In this document: piece by piece, positions 54,991 to 62,744 of the stretch
How positions within the stretch are numbered: position 1 is the first letter of the stretch
How the letters are laid out: the number at the start of each line of letters is the position of its first letter
From: Noviherbaspirillum aerium
Lineage (GTDB): Bacteria > Pseudomonadota > Gammaproteobacteria > Burkholderiales > Burkholderiaceae_D
DNA: 64,000 nucleotides
Assembly (NCBI RefSeq): GCF_008929045.1
Contig: NZ_VFAH01000020.1
Coordinates: 1 to 64,000, forward strand
Reading direction: 5' to 3'
Position numbers and translations under genes: made by a program
The notes under the pieces: generated by a model
Databases searched by the model: none
What the model was told of the DNA's origin: nothing
What the model saw: the letters and a program-made list of their open reading frames with translations, nothing else

Positions 54991-55620
54991 GTGGGACGAC
55001 GCCGAAAATCACCTACTTGGATACGCATGATGACTTCAGTGAACACTCCAGTAAACAGGACCTTGCTGCATACCCGCAGCCTGTCATTCCATGGTTACAA
55101 ACGGGATGACGGGTTGTGGGACATTGAAGCCTCCATGCGGGACGAGCGCGCATACCAATCATATGGTGGAGACGCAGGCACCACCCCTCCCGGGTCGCCT
55201 ATCCATGATCTCCATATCCGGCTCACTGTGGACGACACGTTGACTGTCCGTGAAATTTCGTCGGCGATGCACACCACGCCTGTGGCGGAGTGCAGCTTAT
55301 CTCAGGAACCCTTGCTGACCATGATCGGCACATCTATGGCAACAGGATGGCGCCAATCGATCGAGAGTCGCATGGGCGGCACTAAAGGATGTACTCATCT
55401 GAGGGAACTGCTGTTCAACATGGCCACGGTAGCTTATCAAACCATACCAGTGTACCAAGCCCAGTTGACGCGCCAAGCAGGAACGTCCGCATCCTCCTGC
55501 GGACAGCCTCCCTTTCACCTAGGAAAGTGCCTGGCACTGGCTTTCAATAGTCCGGCAGTGAAACGGCTTTATCCGAAACACTATCGAAGCGACCAGGTCC
55601 CGAGCGACGACGCCCAATGA
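54991..55620 (+). CDS. DUF2889 protein
   Basis: 209 residues, possibly starting at an internal Met (MMTSVNTPVNRTLLHTRSLS). DUF2889 pattern: FHGYKRDDGLWDIEASMRDE, PGSPIHDLHIRLTVDDTLTV, ISSAMHTTPVAEC, GTKGCTHLRELLFNMATVAY. The Cys-Thr-His of KGCTHLREL is the conserved block. Function unknown; members often sit beside acyl-CoA metabolism genes, as here (5 bp after the Bug gene). Confidence 0.85.
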   Translation: MGRRRKSPTWIRMMTSVNTPVNRTLLHTRSLSFHGYKRDDGLWDIEASMRDERAYQSYGGDAGTTPPGSPIHDLHIRLTVDDTLTVREISSAMHTTPVAECSLSQEPLLTMIGTSMATGWRQSIESRMGGTKGCTHLRELLFNMATVAYQTIPVYQAQLTRQAGTSASSCGQPPFHLGKCLALAFNSPAVKRLYPKHYRSDQVPSDDAQ

Positions 55621-55850
55621 TCCTATTGAACGGCGTCATCCGACTGGCAGCTCGGCTTGTGCGTTTTGACATGGGCCTTTGCTTGATCCAGCGATTTCAG
55701 TATTGAAATCATTTCGCCTGTGTCGCACCAGCAAAGGTATCCAGCTAGTCCGTCCTGTCGACGACATCGGGCTCAATGACGCCTATTGGAACGGAAAGCG
55801 TTATGTTGGCGCGCTATGCGTGAGCGTCTTGTACACTTTAAGGAGTTGAA

Positions 55851-56993
55851 ATGGGACCTTTGTTCGGCATGAAGATACTAGAGTTGGCCGGTATTGGGCC
55901 AAGTCCTCTAGCAGCAATGCTGCTTGCGGATTTGGGTGCTACCGTCGTCAGGATCGATCGACCGGCAGAGTCCGGGCTCGGGATAGAGAGGCCGCCGAAA
56001 TATAATTTTTCGCTCCGGAACAGAAAGTCGATCGCGCTTGACCTCAAGTCGGAAGCAGGTCGAGATCTAGTTCTACGGTTAGTCGAAGAGGCAGATGGAC
56101 TGATCGAGGGATTCCGTCCGGGTGTAATGGAAAAACTGAGTCTCGGCCCGGACATCTGCCTGGCAAGAAATCCCCGGCTTGTTTATGGCCGCATGACGGG
56201 ATGGGGGCAGGAAGGGCCGCTGGCTAAGTCTGCCGGCCATGACTTGAATTACATTGCAGTGACAGGCGTACTCGATATGATTGGCCGCGACGGCCAACCG
56301 CCGACCCCTCCATTAAATCTAGTGGGTGACTTCGGCGGAGGAGCGCTTTACCTTGCGTTCGGGATGCTCGCTGCTTTTATCGAATCGAAGCAGTCTGGCA
56401 ACGGACAAGTCGTTGATGCAGCCATCGTCGATGGCGTCTTGTCGCTCGCGTTGCCATTGCTAGGCCTGCATGCCGCAGGCCAATGGAATGATTCACGCGG
56501 GAATAATATTCTCGATTCCGGAGCATACTTCTATGAAGTGTACAAGTGCGCCGATGAAAAGTGGATTTCGGTAGCCGCCATAGAGAAAAAATTTCACGAT
56601 CTACTGCTACAAATGCTTGGTCTAGACGCTTCTCAATATGGCGATCGATTCGACCGGCAGAATTGGAACGAGAGAAAAAGGCTGCTTGCAGATCGCTTCA
56701 TGACGAAGACGCGCGACGAATGGTGCACGCTGTTTGGTGACGCAGACGTGTGTGTCGCTCCTGTTTTGGGCATCGCCGAAGTGGCGCATCACCCACATAT
56801 GAAATCAAGGGAGGCTTTTGTCGAGATTGACGGCATACCTCAGCCTGCCCCTGCGCCAAGATTTTCGAGATCGCGCCCGGACAGACCTGTCGCGCCCTCC
56901 ATCGATAAAGAAAGCCTGGAAACTGCCCTGTCCGAGTGGCTAGCCGAGGATGAGATCAAACTTTGGAAACAGAATCTAACAATGCCCGTTTAA
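55851..56993 (+). CDS. Alpha-methylacyl-CoA racemase-like CoA-transferase family III protein
   Basis: 380 residues with AAGGAG upstream. CaiB/BaiF fold: KILELAGIGPSPLAAMLLAD, LGATVVRIDRP, RNPRLVYGRMTGWGQEGPLA. The racemase hallmarks are visible: catalytic His in GHDLNYIAVTGVLDMIG and Asp in LNLVGDFGGGALYLAFGML. It should interconvert 2R and 2S methyl-branched acyl-CoAs so that the S-specific dehydrogenase can act. This supports a branched-chain or sterol/isoprenoid side-chain substrate for the cluster. It is separated from DUF2889 by 230 bp and may have its own promoter. Confidence 0.9.
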   Translation: MGPLFGMKILELAGIGPSPLAAMLLADLGATVVRIDRPAESGLGIERPPKYNFSLRNRKSIALDLKSEAGRDLVLRLVEEADGLIEGFRPGVMEKLSLGPDICLARNPRLVYGRMTGWGQEGPLAKSAGHDLNYIAVTGVLDMIGRDGQPPTPPLNLVGDFGGGALYLAFGMLAAFIESKQSGNGQVVDAAIVDGVLSLALPLLGLHAAGQWNDSRGNNILDSGAYFYEVYKCADEKWISVAAIEKKFHDLLLQMLGLDASQYGDRFDRQNWNERKRLLADRFMTKTRDEWCTLFGDADVCVAPVLGIAEVAHHPHMKSREAFVEIDGIPQPAPAPRFSRSRPDRPVAPSIDKESLETALSEWLAEDEIKLWKQNLTMPV

Positions 56994-57173
56994 CGGTTGC
57001 CGGACGCTCATAGAAGAACTGCTCAGCAATATTCGCGCGACCACTGCCTTCTATTCAAACACCCATGTCGGGGCTTTTATTTTTCACTACAACGAAAAAC
57101 ACGCGATGTTGCATGCAACAGCACCGGGCGGCGGTGTTTCCGCATCAGGCGGCGCGATCACCACCCCGCCCGG

Positions 57174-59735
57174 CTATTTTGGCTTGGGTGCCTTGCCCTT
57201 CCCGCCAGCTTGGTCTTGCAGGACCTTGTAATCGGGCACCCGCTTGGTCGGTTGCGGGTGCAACTGTTTTTTCAGTTTCTCGATACGCTCATTGATCGCA
57301 TCATCAGCGAATCTCACCGCCATGTTTCGCTCGGCGGCGACCCGGATCACCTGCTCCACGAATGCTGCACCGCCCTCCACGCCAAAACCACCATTGCCAA
57401 AGCGTTTTTGCGCCAGCAAGATCGCCAGCTCCACGCTGTCATCGGACTCATCATAAATCCAGATAGCGTCGCTGGTATCCCGCAAGAGCTCTTTGCCGAA
57501 CGCATCCAGATAGCTCACGTCCCCATTTTTGTGTACCCGGTACGACAGGTTATCAGTGCGGTCCAGCAGCGGCGCGTTGACGGAAATCCCGATCATCACG
57601 ATGGCGCTGACCCGTCGCTTGGCCCGGCGCTCTTGTTCTATGCGCTGGCGCCGCAATTCCAGCAGCGCTTCCGGATCGCCTGACTCGGCGCGCTCAACGA
57701 GCCAGAGTCGATACATATTGCGGCCCGGGTCGTTGCGATCGAGCTCGGCCAGGCGCTCGCGTGCGGCGCGCATCGACGCCTGCAGCTCCTTCTCCTGCTT
57801 TGCCAGTCCCAGCTTGAGAATGGACCGTTCCGCCCGGAACTCGGCAAATGACAGTCGGCGCCGGCGCAACGCAACCATGTCAGCCTGGTGCTGTGCACGC
57901 AATGCGCGTAATGCTTCTTTCGCCTGCCGGATCGCATTGCGCTCGATTGGACGGGTCTTCACCCGCTTGGCCGATTGGGCTTTCTGATACTGCGTCCATA
58001 TTGCCGGATTAGGCGGCGACGTGATTGGTGCTTTGCTGACAAGGTTTTGCAGCGAGTACCAGGTCTGCAAGTAGTCGCGCGTCTCGGGCCAGCTCCAATG
58101 CAAATGCTTCGTGCACAGGTCAGGAATGGTGTAATTCACGGTTGAATCGCGGTGCCGGATTCGCGCCCCGCTTTCTTCCTCCGTGACGACGTAATCCTCC
58201 GACCGCAAGCCGGTCTTTTTCGCCAGTTGCGCCACCAGGAAATGCGGGTCGAGCTTTCTCTTGATTTCACGAATCAGCGCGCGCTGCTTGTCTTTCGACA
58301 TTTGCGCTGCGTCGATGTGGTCCCGCAGGATTTGTTCGGCATAATTGTCACCCGCGCGCCCGGTGCCCGGGTTGATTACTCTGGTTCCCCTGGCAGCTGG
58401 TGGGCGTCGCACTGCGTTATCGGCACTTGTTCCCGATCGTCCCACACTACCTGAAACATCACTTTGCAAAACGCCTTCACCCCCTCGCCCGGAGGGTCCG
58501 TCGCTATCCACACGGCGTTGGTGCAGGCTTGGCATAGCGTGAATTGCTGCGGTCGTCGTGCGAGCGGCAATCTTTGCAGCGTTCTGTTTAGCAGCGGCTG
58601 CTCTGGCGCTTGGGCTGGCCCAAGCGGATGCGGGATCCGCGTCGATTCGGTTTTTTGCGCCTGGCCGTTGTCCGGCGTCGTCTTTGTCTCGTCCATAACT
58701 AAGCTCCTTGTCGTATTTCCAATAGAACTTGCGCTCAAGGTCTGCGAGCAGGTCCAGCCGGGTTTCCGGGTCCGCCGCCTTGTATTCCGCATACTCACGC
58801 TTGCGACCCGAATTCAGCAGCTTGATCTCTCGCTGGCGCCGAATAATCCAGTCTTCGCGCAAAGCCTCAAGCTCGTCGTCCGTGCGCTTGCCGACGCCGA
58901 CCTGCCGCATTTCTTCCTCACTGATGAAGCGCGGCGTTGCGCCCATGCAGTCGCGAAATACGCCACTGCTCAAGTTGACGAACTTCGTAAAACCTGGCGG
59001 CTTGATTGCGACGTACTCACGCTCAGACCCCTTTCCCATATTGCGGATGCGAACCTCGCCGTATTCTTGCGCCAGCGCGACCAAACCTTTTTTGTCAAAA
59101 ATCCCGCGCTCCACGACCAGCTGCTCGAGCTTGGCTTTTACGTCTGTGAAGCTCCCCTTCTTAAACTCCGTCACCCGGTCGCGGTCGATAATGTCGGCCT
59201 TGGTCGTGGAGTCTGCCCGCGGGCGGTCTTTCGGGGACACGAACCCGTATTTCCGGTTGATGTTCTCCTGTATCGCATCCAACCAAATAACGTTTTGTTC
59301 AGTGCGGCCCACCGGGTTGAGCGCTTTACCGGTCAGCAAATTTATGTTCGGGATGACCAGGTGAATGTGGTCTAGTCGATCAACCAGTTCGCCCGATGTT
59401 TCATGGGTATAGCTTTTGATCTTGGCGCAGTGCGCTTCGGCATAAAAGGCATATTCGTCGGGACGGAATGCTGGCATCAGGTCGGCCACATAGTCGTCAA
59501 TGACTTGCGCCATCAAATGTTTCGGAATATCGCGTTCCGCGAAACTGAGAGTCAGATGCAGATAACGCTCGGCACTATGGTCGATCGATTTGATTAGTTT
59601 GCGGCACGCCTCGATATCGCCAGCGAGCGGCACGCGCTCGTCTAGCTCGTCACGGGTGTATGGTCGCCCTGCCTTTTTCCCTTCCTCAAGGTACTCGATC
59701 ACCCCGTCATCGCCGCCGCCTTGGCGAACGATCAT
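57174..59735 (-). CDS. Relaxase (mobilisation nuclease) with LPD7 domain
   Basis: 853 residues. N-terminal relaxase domain: MIVRQGGGDDGVIEYLEEGK, LHLTLSFAERDIPKHLMAQV, FYAEAHCAKIKSYTHETSGE and the metal-binding histidines of RLDHIHLVIPNINLLTG (His123, His125), with His102 a further candidate. A middle basic and helical region follows. The C-terminal LPD7 domain (about 720-835) is VSYLDAFGKELLRDTSDAIW, LAILLAQKRFGNGGFGVEGG, AAERNMAVRFADDAINERIE. It nicks and carries DNA at oriT. The start overlaps the stop of the mobC-like gene (ATGA). No type IV secretion genes are present, so the element is mobilisable rather than self-transmissible, at least within this window. Confidence 0.88.
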   Translation of the reverse strand: MIVRQGGGDDGVIEYLEEGKKAGRPYTRDELDERVPLAGDIEACRKLIKSIDHSAERYLHLTLSFAERDIPKHLMAQVIDDYVADLMPAFRPDEYAFYAEAHCAKIKSYTHETSGELVDRLDHIHLVIPNINLLTGKALNPVGRTEQNVIWLDAIQENINRKYGFVSPKDRPRADSTTKADIIDRDRVTEFKKGSFTDVKAKLEQLVVERGIFDKKGLVALAQEYGEVRIRNMGKGSEREYVAIKPPGFTKFVNLSSGVFRDCMGATPRFISEEEMRQVGVGKRTDDELEALREDWIIRRQREIKLLNSGRKREYAEYKAADPETRLDLLADLERKFYWKYDKELSYGRDKDDAGQRPGAKNRIDADPASAWASPSARAAAAKQNAAKIAARTTTAAIHAMPSLHQRRVDSDGPSGRGGEGVLQSDVSGSVGRSGTSADNAVRRPPAARGTRVINPGTGRAGDNYAEQILRDHIDAAQMSKDKQRALIREIKRKLDPHFLVAQLAKKTGLRSEDYVVTEEESGARIRHRDSTVNYTIPDLCTKHLHWSWPETRDYLQTWYSLQNLVSKAPITSPPNPAIWTQYQKAQSAKRVKTRPIERNAIRQAKEALRALRAQHQADMVALRRRRLSFAEFRAERSILKLGLAKQEKELQASMRAARERLAELDRNDPGRNMYRLWLVERAESGDPEALLELRRQRIEQERRAKRRVSAIVMIGISVNAPLLDRTDNLSYRVHKNGDVSYLDAFGKELLRDTSDAIWIYDESDDSVELAILLAQKRFGNGGFGVEGGAAFVEQVIRVAAERNMAVRFADDAINERIEKLKKQLHPQPTKRVPDYKVLQDQAGGKGKAPKPK

Positions 59736-60148
59736 GGCGGCAGCCGCGCCTCAAGCACGCGAATCAGAATCGCCAGTTGCTCGGCAACCGCGGCATACGT
59801 TTTGTCCGTTATCTGTTTGTTTAAGTGATCGTAGTGCACACGCCTCGCGAGCTGGTTGCAATTATTCGATACCGACGCAAACAGGCGATGCAGCTCATGG
59901 TTCATGACCTTCATCTTCGGCGGGATTGCCGGCCGCGGGTTGATGACAATGGTTTTGTTTTCAATGGCCGCTTCGACGGCATCGCGGACGAAGCGCGACA
60001 CGGTTATTTCGGCTTCAGCGCTCTTGTCGGCAACCTCCGCCAATAACCATTTCGGCATCCGGCACGCGACCGTTACCGTGCTTTGGTTGAGCGCTGCCAT
60101 TTCTTCGTCGGTCGGCCCATCCGCAGGCCCCTCAAGCAGTGGATCCAT
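59732..60148 (-). CDS. MobC-like relaxosome accessory protein
   Basis: 138 residues from the ATG at 60148, chosen because GGAGG lies five bases upstream; a GTG at 60196 would extend it by 16. Ribbon-helix-helix-like segment STVTVACRMPKWLLAEVADK, SAEAEITVSRFVRDAVEAAI, then the MobC block HRLFASVSNNCNQLARRVHY. MobC proteins bind oriT and assist strand separation for the relaxase, whose gene overlaps by four bases. Confidence 0.82.
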   Translation of the reverse strand: MDPLLEGPADGPTDEEMAALNQSTVTVACRMPKWLLAEVADKSAEAEITVSRFVRDAVEAAIENKTIVINPRPAIPPKMKVMNHELHRLFASVSNNCNQLARRVHYDHLNKQITDKTYAAVAEQLAILIRVLEARLPP

Positions 60149-60210
60149 CGCTGCCTCCGCGTCGGAAAGTGGTGTGGTTTTGGCGTGCGTCAGCACGCTC
60201 AGGGAGCTTC

Positions 60211-60278
60211 AAAGAGGGACACCCTCTTTGGCACACGATAGGGTAAACAGTTGATTGTGATCAACTGTTTACCCTATC
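60211..60278. other. Candidate oriT: two strong hairpins upstream of mobC
   Basis: AAAGAGGG-ACA-CCCTCTTT (60211-60229) is a perfect 8-bp hairpin. Eight bases to its right, GATAGGGTAAACAGTTGAT-TGTG-ATCAACTGTTTACCCTATC (60237-60278) is a perfect 19-bp hairpin. Both lie 60-130 bp upstream of the mobC-like start. Long inverted repeats next to the relaxase operon are the usual oriT layout; the nick site is not identified. A role as a transcriptional operator is an alternative. Confidence 0.6.
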
Positions 60279-60510
60279 AGTCGTGCCCTGTTTTTCCTCG
60301 TTTCTCGGCTGCTGGGAAAATATTAGCGCTTCGGGCATCGCACGGGCCGCGAAATGCCTTGCAAACACCTTGCGGTCAAGGGAGTGGCGGTGCGCTGGCG
60401 CCATTGACTTGGCGTTTGCCAGATGACGCATCCTCGCGGCTGGAAACCGCGACGGCCAACTCGCGGACGGTTCGGCGCCGCTAAACGCGTTTAAATCGAC
60501 TGGCGCGCTT

Positions 60511-60530
60511 ATGACGCCAGCTGGCGTCAT
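60511..60530. promoter_or_regulatory. Perfect 20-bp palindrome
   Basis: ATGACGCCAGCTGGCGTCAT at 60511-60530 is fully self-complementary and sits 80 bp before the small gene at 60612. It suits a dimeric repressor site for the leftward mobilisation genes or the rightward small genes. Confidence 0.55.
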
Positions 60531-60611
60531 CTCAACACCGCACGGCGCGTTGCTTGTGTTTTCGGAAAAACCGGATAAAACAAATGTATCGCTGTTAACA
60601 AAGGAACGCAC

Positions 60612-60863
60612 ATGCGGAAAGCCATGAGCGCGGGCGGAATGCGCGCGAAACTTCGGTATATGCTCGGGGAGTGCACCGGTCATCCGGTCAGCCGTTTGAA
60701 TATCGCGATGCTGCACGACATGCAAGGAATTTTGAGCCACTTCAGGATCCCGGCGCTGGCGCTTAAGTTGGACCGTCCGTCCAACAGCAACTACAACCGG
60801 GTGATCGCTGCATGCGGCACCACCTTCGGCGTTCCGGATACTGCGCACGTCGCCGAGGAGTGA
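60612..60863 (+). CDS. Small hypothetical protein (83 aa)
   Basis: ATG preceded by AAAGGAACG. Sequence MRKAMSAGGMRAKLRYMLGE, then CTGHPVSRLNIAMLHDMQGI and SNYNRVIAACGTTFGV. The central part could be a helix-turn-helix (LARLNIAMLHDMQ-like), but no family is clear. It opens a row of small genes diverging from mobC. Confidence 0.6.
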   Translation: MRKAMSAGGMRAKLRYMLGECTGHPVSRLNIAMLHDMQGILSHFRIPALALKLDRPSNSNYNRVIAACGTTFGVPDTAHVAEE

Positions 60864-60892
60864 AAAGGGCGCTGTACCCTGCCGAGAACCAC

Positions 60893-60985
60893 ATGCCTTA
60901 CCTTCCTGTCCGCCCGGAGACGTTGAAGCGCTTGAAACAAGAGTGGGCCAGCATTCCGGCGGATGCATGGCGCGGCGTTCTGTAG
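60893..60985 (+). CDS. Very small ORF (30 aa)
   Basis: MPYLPVRPETLKRLKQEWAS followed by IPADAWRGVL and a stop. It fills the gap between two better supported small genes on the same strand and has a coherent amphipathic helix, but there is no clear ribosome binding site. Confidence 0.35.
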   Translation: MPYLPVRPETLKRLKQEWASIPADAWRGVL

Positions 60986-60997
60986 ACGGAGACGCGG

Positions 60998-61204
60998 ATG
61001 CCATACGTATTGATTGTGATGACGTTCTTGGGCGGCAGCGGCGCTTGGGACCCAACGGTAAGCATACAGGAGTTTTCGACTCAGCCGCGGTGCGAACAGG
61101 CGAAAGAGGCGATCCTGGCGACGTTCGAGGAAATGAACAAAATCAACACGCTCGGCCGCCCGACGTATCGCCAGATCCTGTCGGCCGAGTGCAAACCGAA
61201 ATAA
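60998..61204 (+). CDS. Small hypothetical protein (68 aa)
   Basis: ATG with GGAG about eight bases upstream; sequence MPYVLIVMTFLGGSGAWDPT, then SIQEFSTQPRCEQAKEAILA and LSAECKPK. The hydrophobic start and two cysteines suggest a small secreted or disulfide-bearing protein. Its stop overlaps the next start (TAATG). Confidence 0.55.
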   Translation: MPYVLIVMTFLGGSGAWDPTVSIQEFSTQPRCEQAKEAILATFEEMNKINTLGRPTYRQILSAECKPK

Positions 61205-61356
61205 TGAGAGTGAAGGACATGAAGAAACACTGTGTGACGCCGCCTATGGTGGCGATTGAGCAGGCTGGCGCCATCGCGGATGCATTAATTCAGCACCGTG
61301 CTATCACCGTCCCTTCCGAGAGGTATTTCGTACGTGAGGCTTTCATTAATGCCTAG
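61204..61356 (+). CDS. Small hypothetical protein (50 aa)
   Basis: MRVKDMKKHCVTPPMVAIEQ, AGAIADALIQHRAITVPSER, YFVREAFINA. It starts on the stop codon of the preceding gene, so it is probably translationally coupled. Its last base lies within the left tip of the ISAzo13-type element, so the original 3' end may have been altered by the insertion. Confidence 0.5.
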   Translation: MRVKDMKKHCVTPPMVAIEQAGAIADALIQHRAITVPSERYFVREAFINA

Positions 61357-62741
61357 GGCTTGTTAAAAAACAAGATGGTGATTTGGCGGTGACAGGTGCA
61401 CAATAGAATTCATGTCACTGGTTTCGCGAAGGAGACCGCCATGACGCATTCGCCTGTACATCATTGCGAATGCCCGCTTTGCCAATCACCAGCGCCGCAT
61501 CCGGATCAAGCCTTTCATCACTACATTAACCTCTTTCTCAGCCGGCTCAATGAACCACAGCGGCGCTGGTTCGTGGCGTTGGAAGCCCTACGTGTCGGCC
61601 ATGGCGGCAAGCAGTTGCTGGCGCAAATCACCGGCATGAGTCCGACCACCATTTTGCGGGGGCGTCGTGAACTTGAGGCAGATCTGGCCGGTTGTCCGGA
61701 TTTCCATTTGCGTGCACCAGGCGGAGGCAGGCCTACCGCGCAAGAGCGCGATCCCGAATTGGAGCAAGCCCTGGAAACCGTGCTGGCATTGGAAACGGCG
61801 GGCGATCCCATGGGACGGCGTCCCATGGCCAAGCGCAGTTCATTAAAACACTTGAGTGCAGCACTGAAAAGGAAGGGACATGCTGTCAGCCGTCCGACCG
61901 TCTCAAAACTGCTGCGCAAACTGAAGTATTCGCCGAAGGTCAATGCGCGGCGTACCGAAGTCCGGGGTGCTTCAGCGGCTCAGCGCCATGAGCAGTTTGA
62001 CCATATCAATGAACAGCGCGAGGACTTTGGCACCACGAGGGATCCCATCATCAGCGTCGACACGAAAAAAAGAGCTAATTGGCGACTTTAAAAACGCGGG
62101 AAGAACGTGGCGCAAGGTGGCGGAGCCGGTGCTGGTGCATGACTGGCCGCAGGATGCGATTGGCCAGGCAATCCCCTATGGCGTCTATGAAGTCAGCGCG
62201 AATCGGGGCTTCGTCTGTGTGGGAGATTGCTTTGACACGCCACGCTTTGCGGTGGAGGCGATTGGCGCCTGGTGGTTCTTCGAAGGACAAAAGCGTTATC
62301 GTGACGCGCATCGCCTATTGATCCTGGCCGATGCCGGTGGTTCAAACAGCTATCGATCTCGTGTATGGAAAGCACAGTTGCAGGAGCTCAGTGATATTGC
62401 GGCCCTGCCGATTACGGTGTGCCACTATCCTCCGGGTTGCTCGAAATGGAATCCGATCGAGCATCGCTTGTTCAGCCACATCAGCATGAATTGGGCGGGA
62501 GTGCCGCTGCGGACGCTCGACACGATGATGAAATACATCGAAGGGACCGAAACGCGCACCGGATTACGGGTCAAGGCAATCCTCAAGCGGGGTGGCAATG
62601 AACTGGGTGAGCGCGTCTCGAACGACCAAATGCGAGCCTTACGCATCGAGCCGCATGCCATTTGCCCGCCGTGGAATTATACGATTAGCCCACGTCCAAG
62701 AAGCCCAGAAGAATCTGATCAACTTATTTATTGCTAAGCCC
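61356..62741 (+). mobile_element. ISAzo13-type insertion sequence
   Basis: Terminal repeats GGGCTTgttaAaaAacAAG at 61356-61374 and the reverse complement of ...CTTATTTATTGCTAAGCCC ending at 62741 are related at 13 or more of 19 positions. CTA flanks both sides (61353-61355 and 62742-62744), a plausible 3-bp target duplication. It encloses one transposase gene that changes frame once. Confidence 0.7.
61441..62737 (+). pseudogene. ISAzo13-family transposase with a frame change at an A7 run
   Basis: From the ATG at 61441 (MTHSPVHHCECPLCQSPAPH) the frame runs through the HTH region (ITGMSPTTILRGRRELEADL, GGGRPTAQERDPELEQALET) to PIISVDTKK and stops at 62091. The homologous continuation KELIGDFKNAGRTWRKVAEP, LILADAGGSNSYRSRVWKAQ (catalytic Asp) and CHYPPGCSKWNPIEHRLFSH (Glu) is in the +1 frame to 62737. 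The switch occurs in GACACG-A7-GAGC. Loss of one A, or transcriptional slippage on the A run, would restore one protein. Without that the gene is inactive. Confidence 0.8.
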
Positions 62742-62744
62742 CTA

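Noticed and set aside
58464-59375. A 303-codon plus-strand frame inside the relaxase region
   Set aside because: Antisense shadow of the relaxase, which has the histidine motif and LPD7 domain on the other strand.
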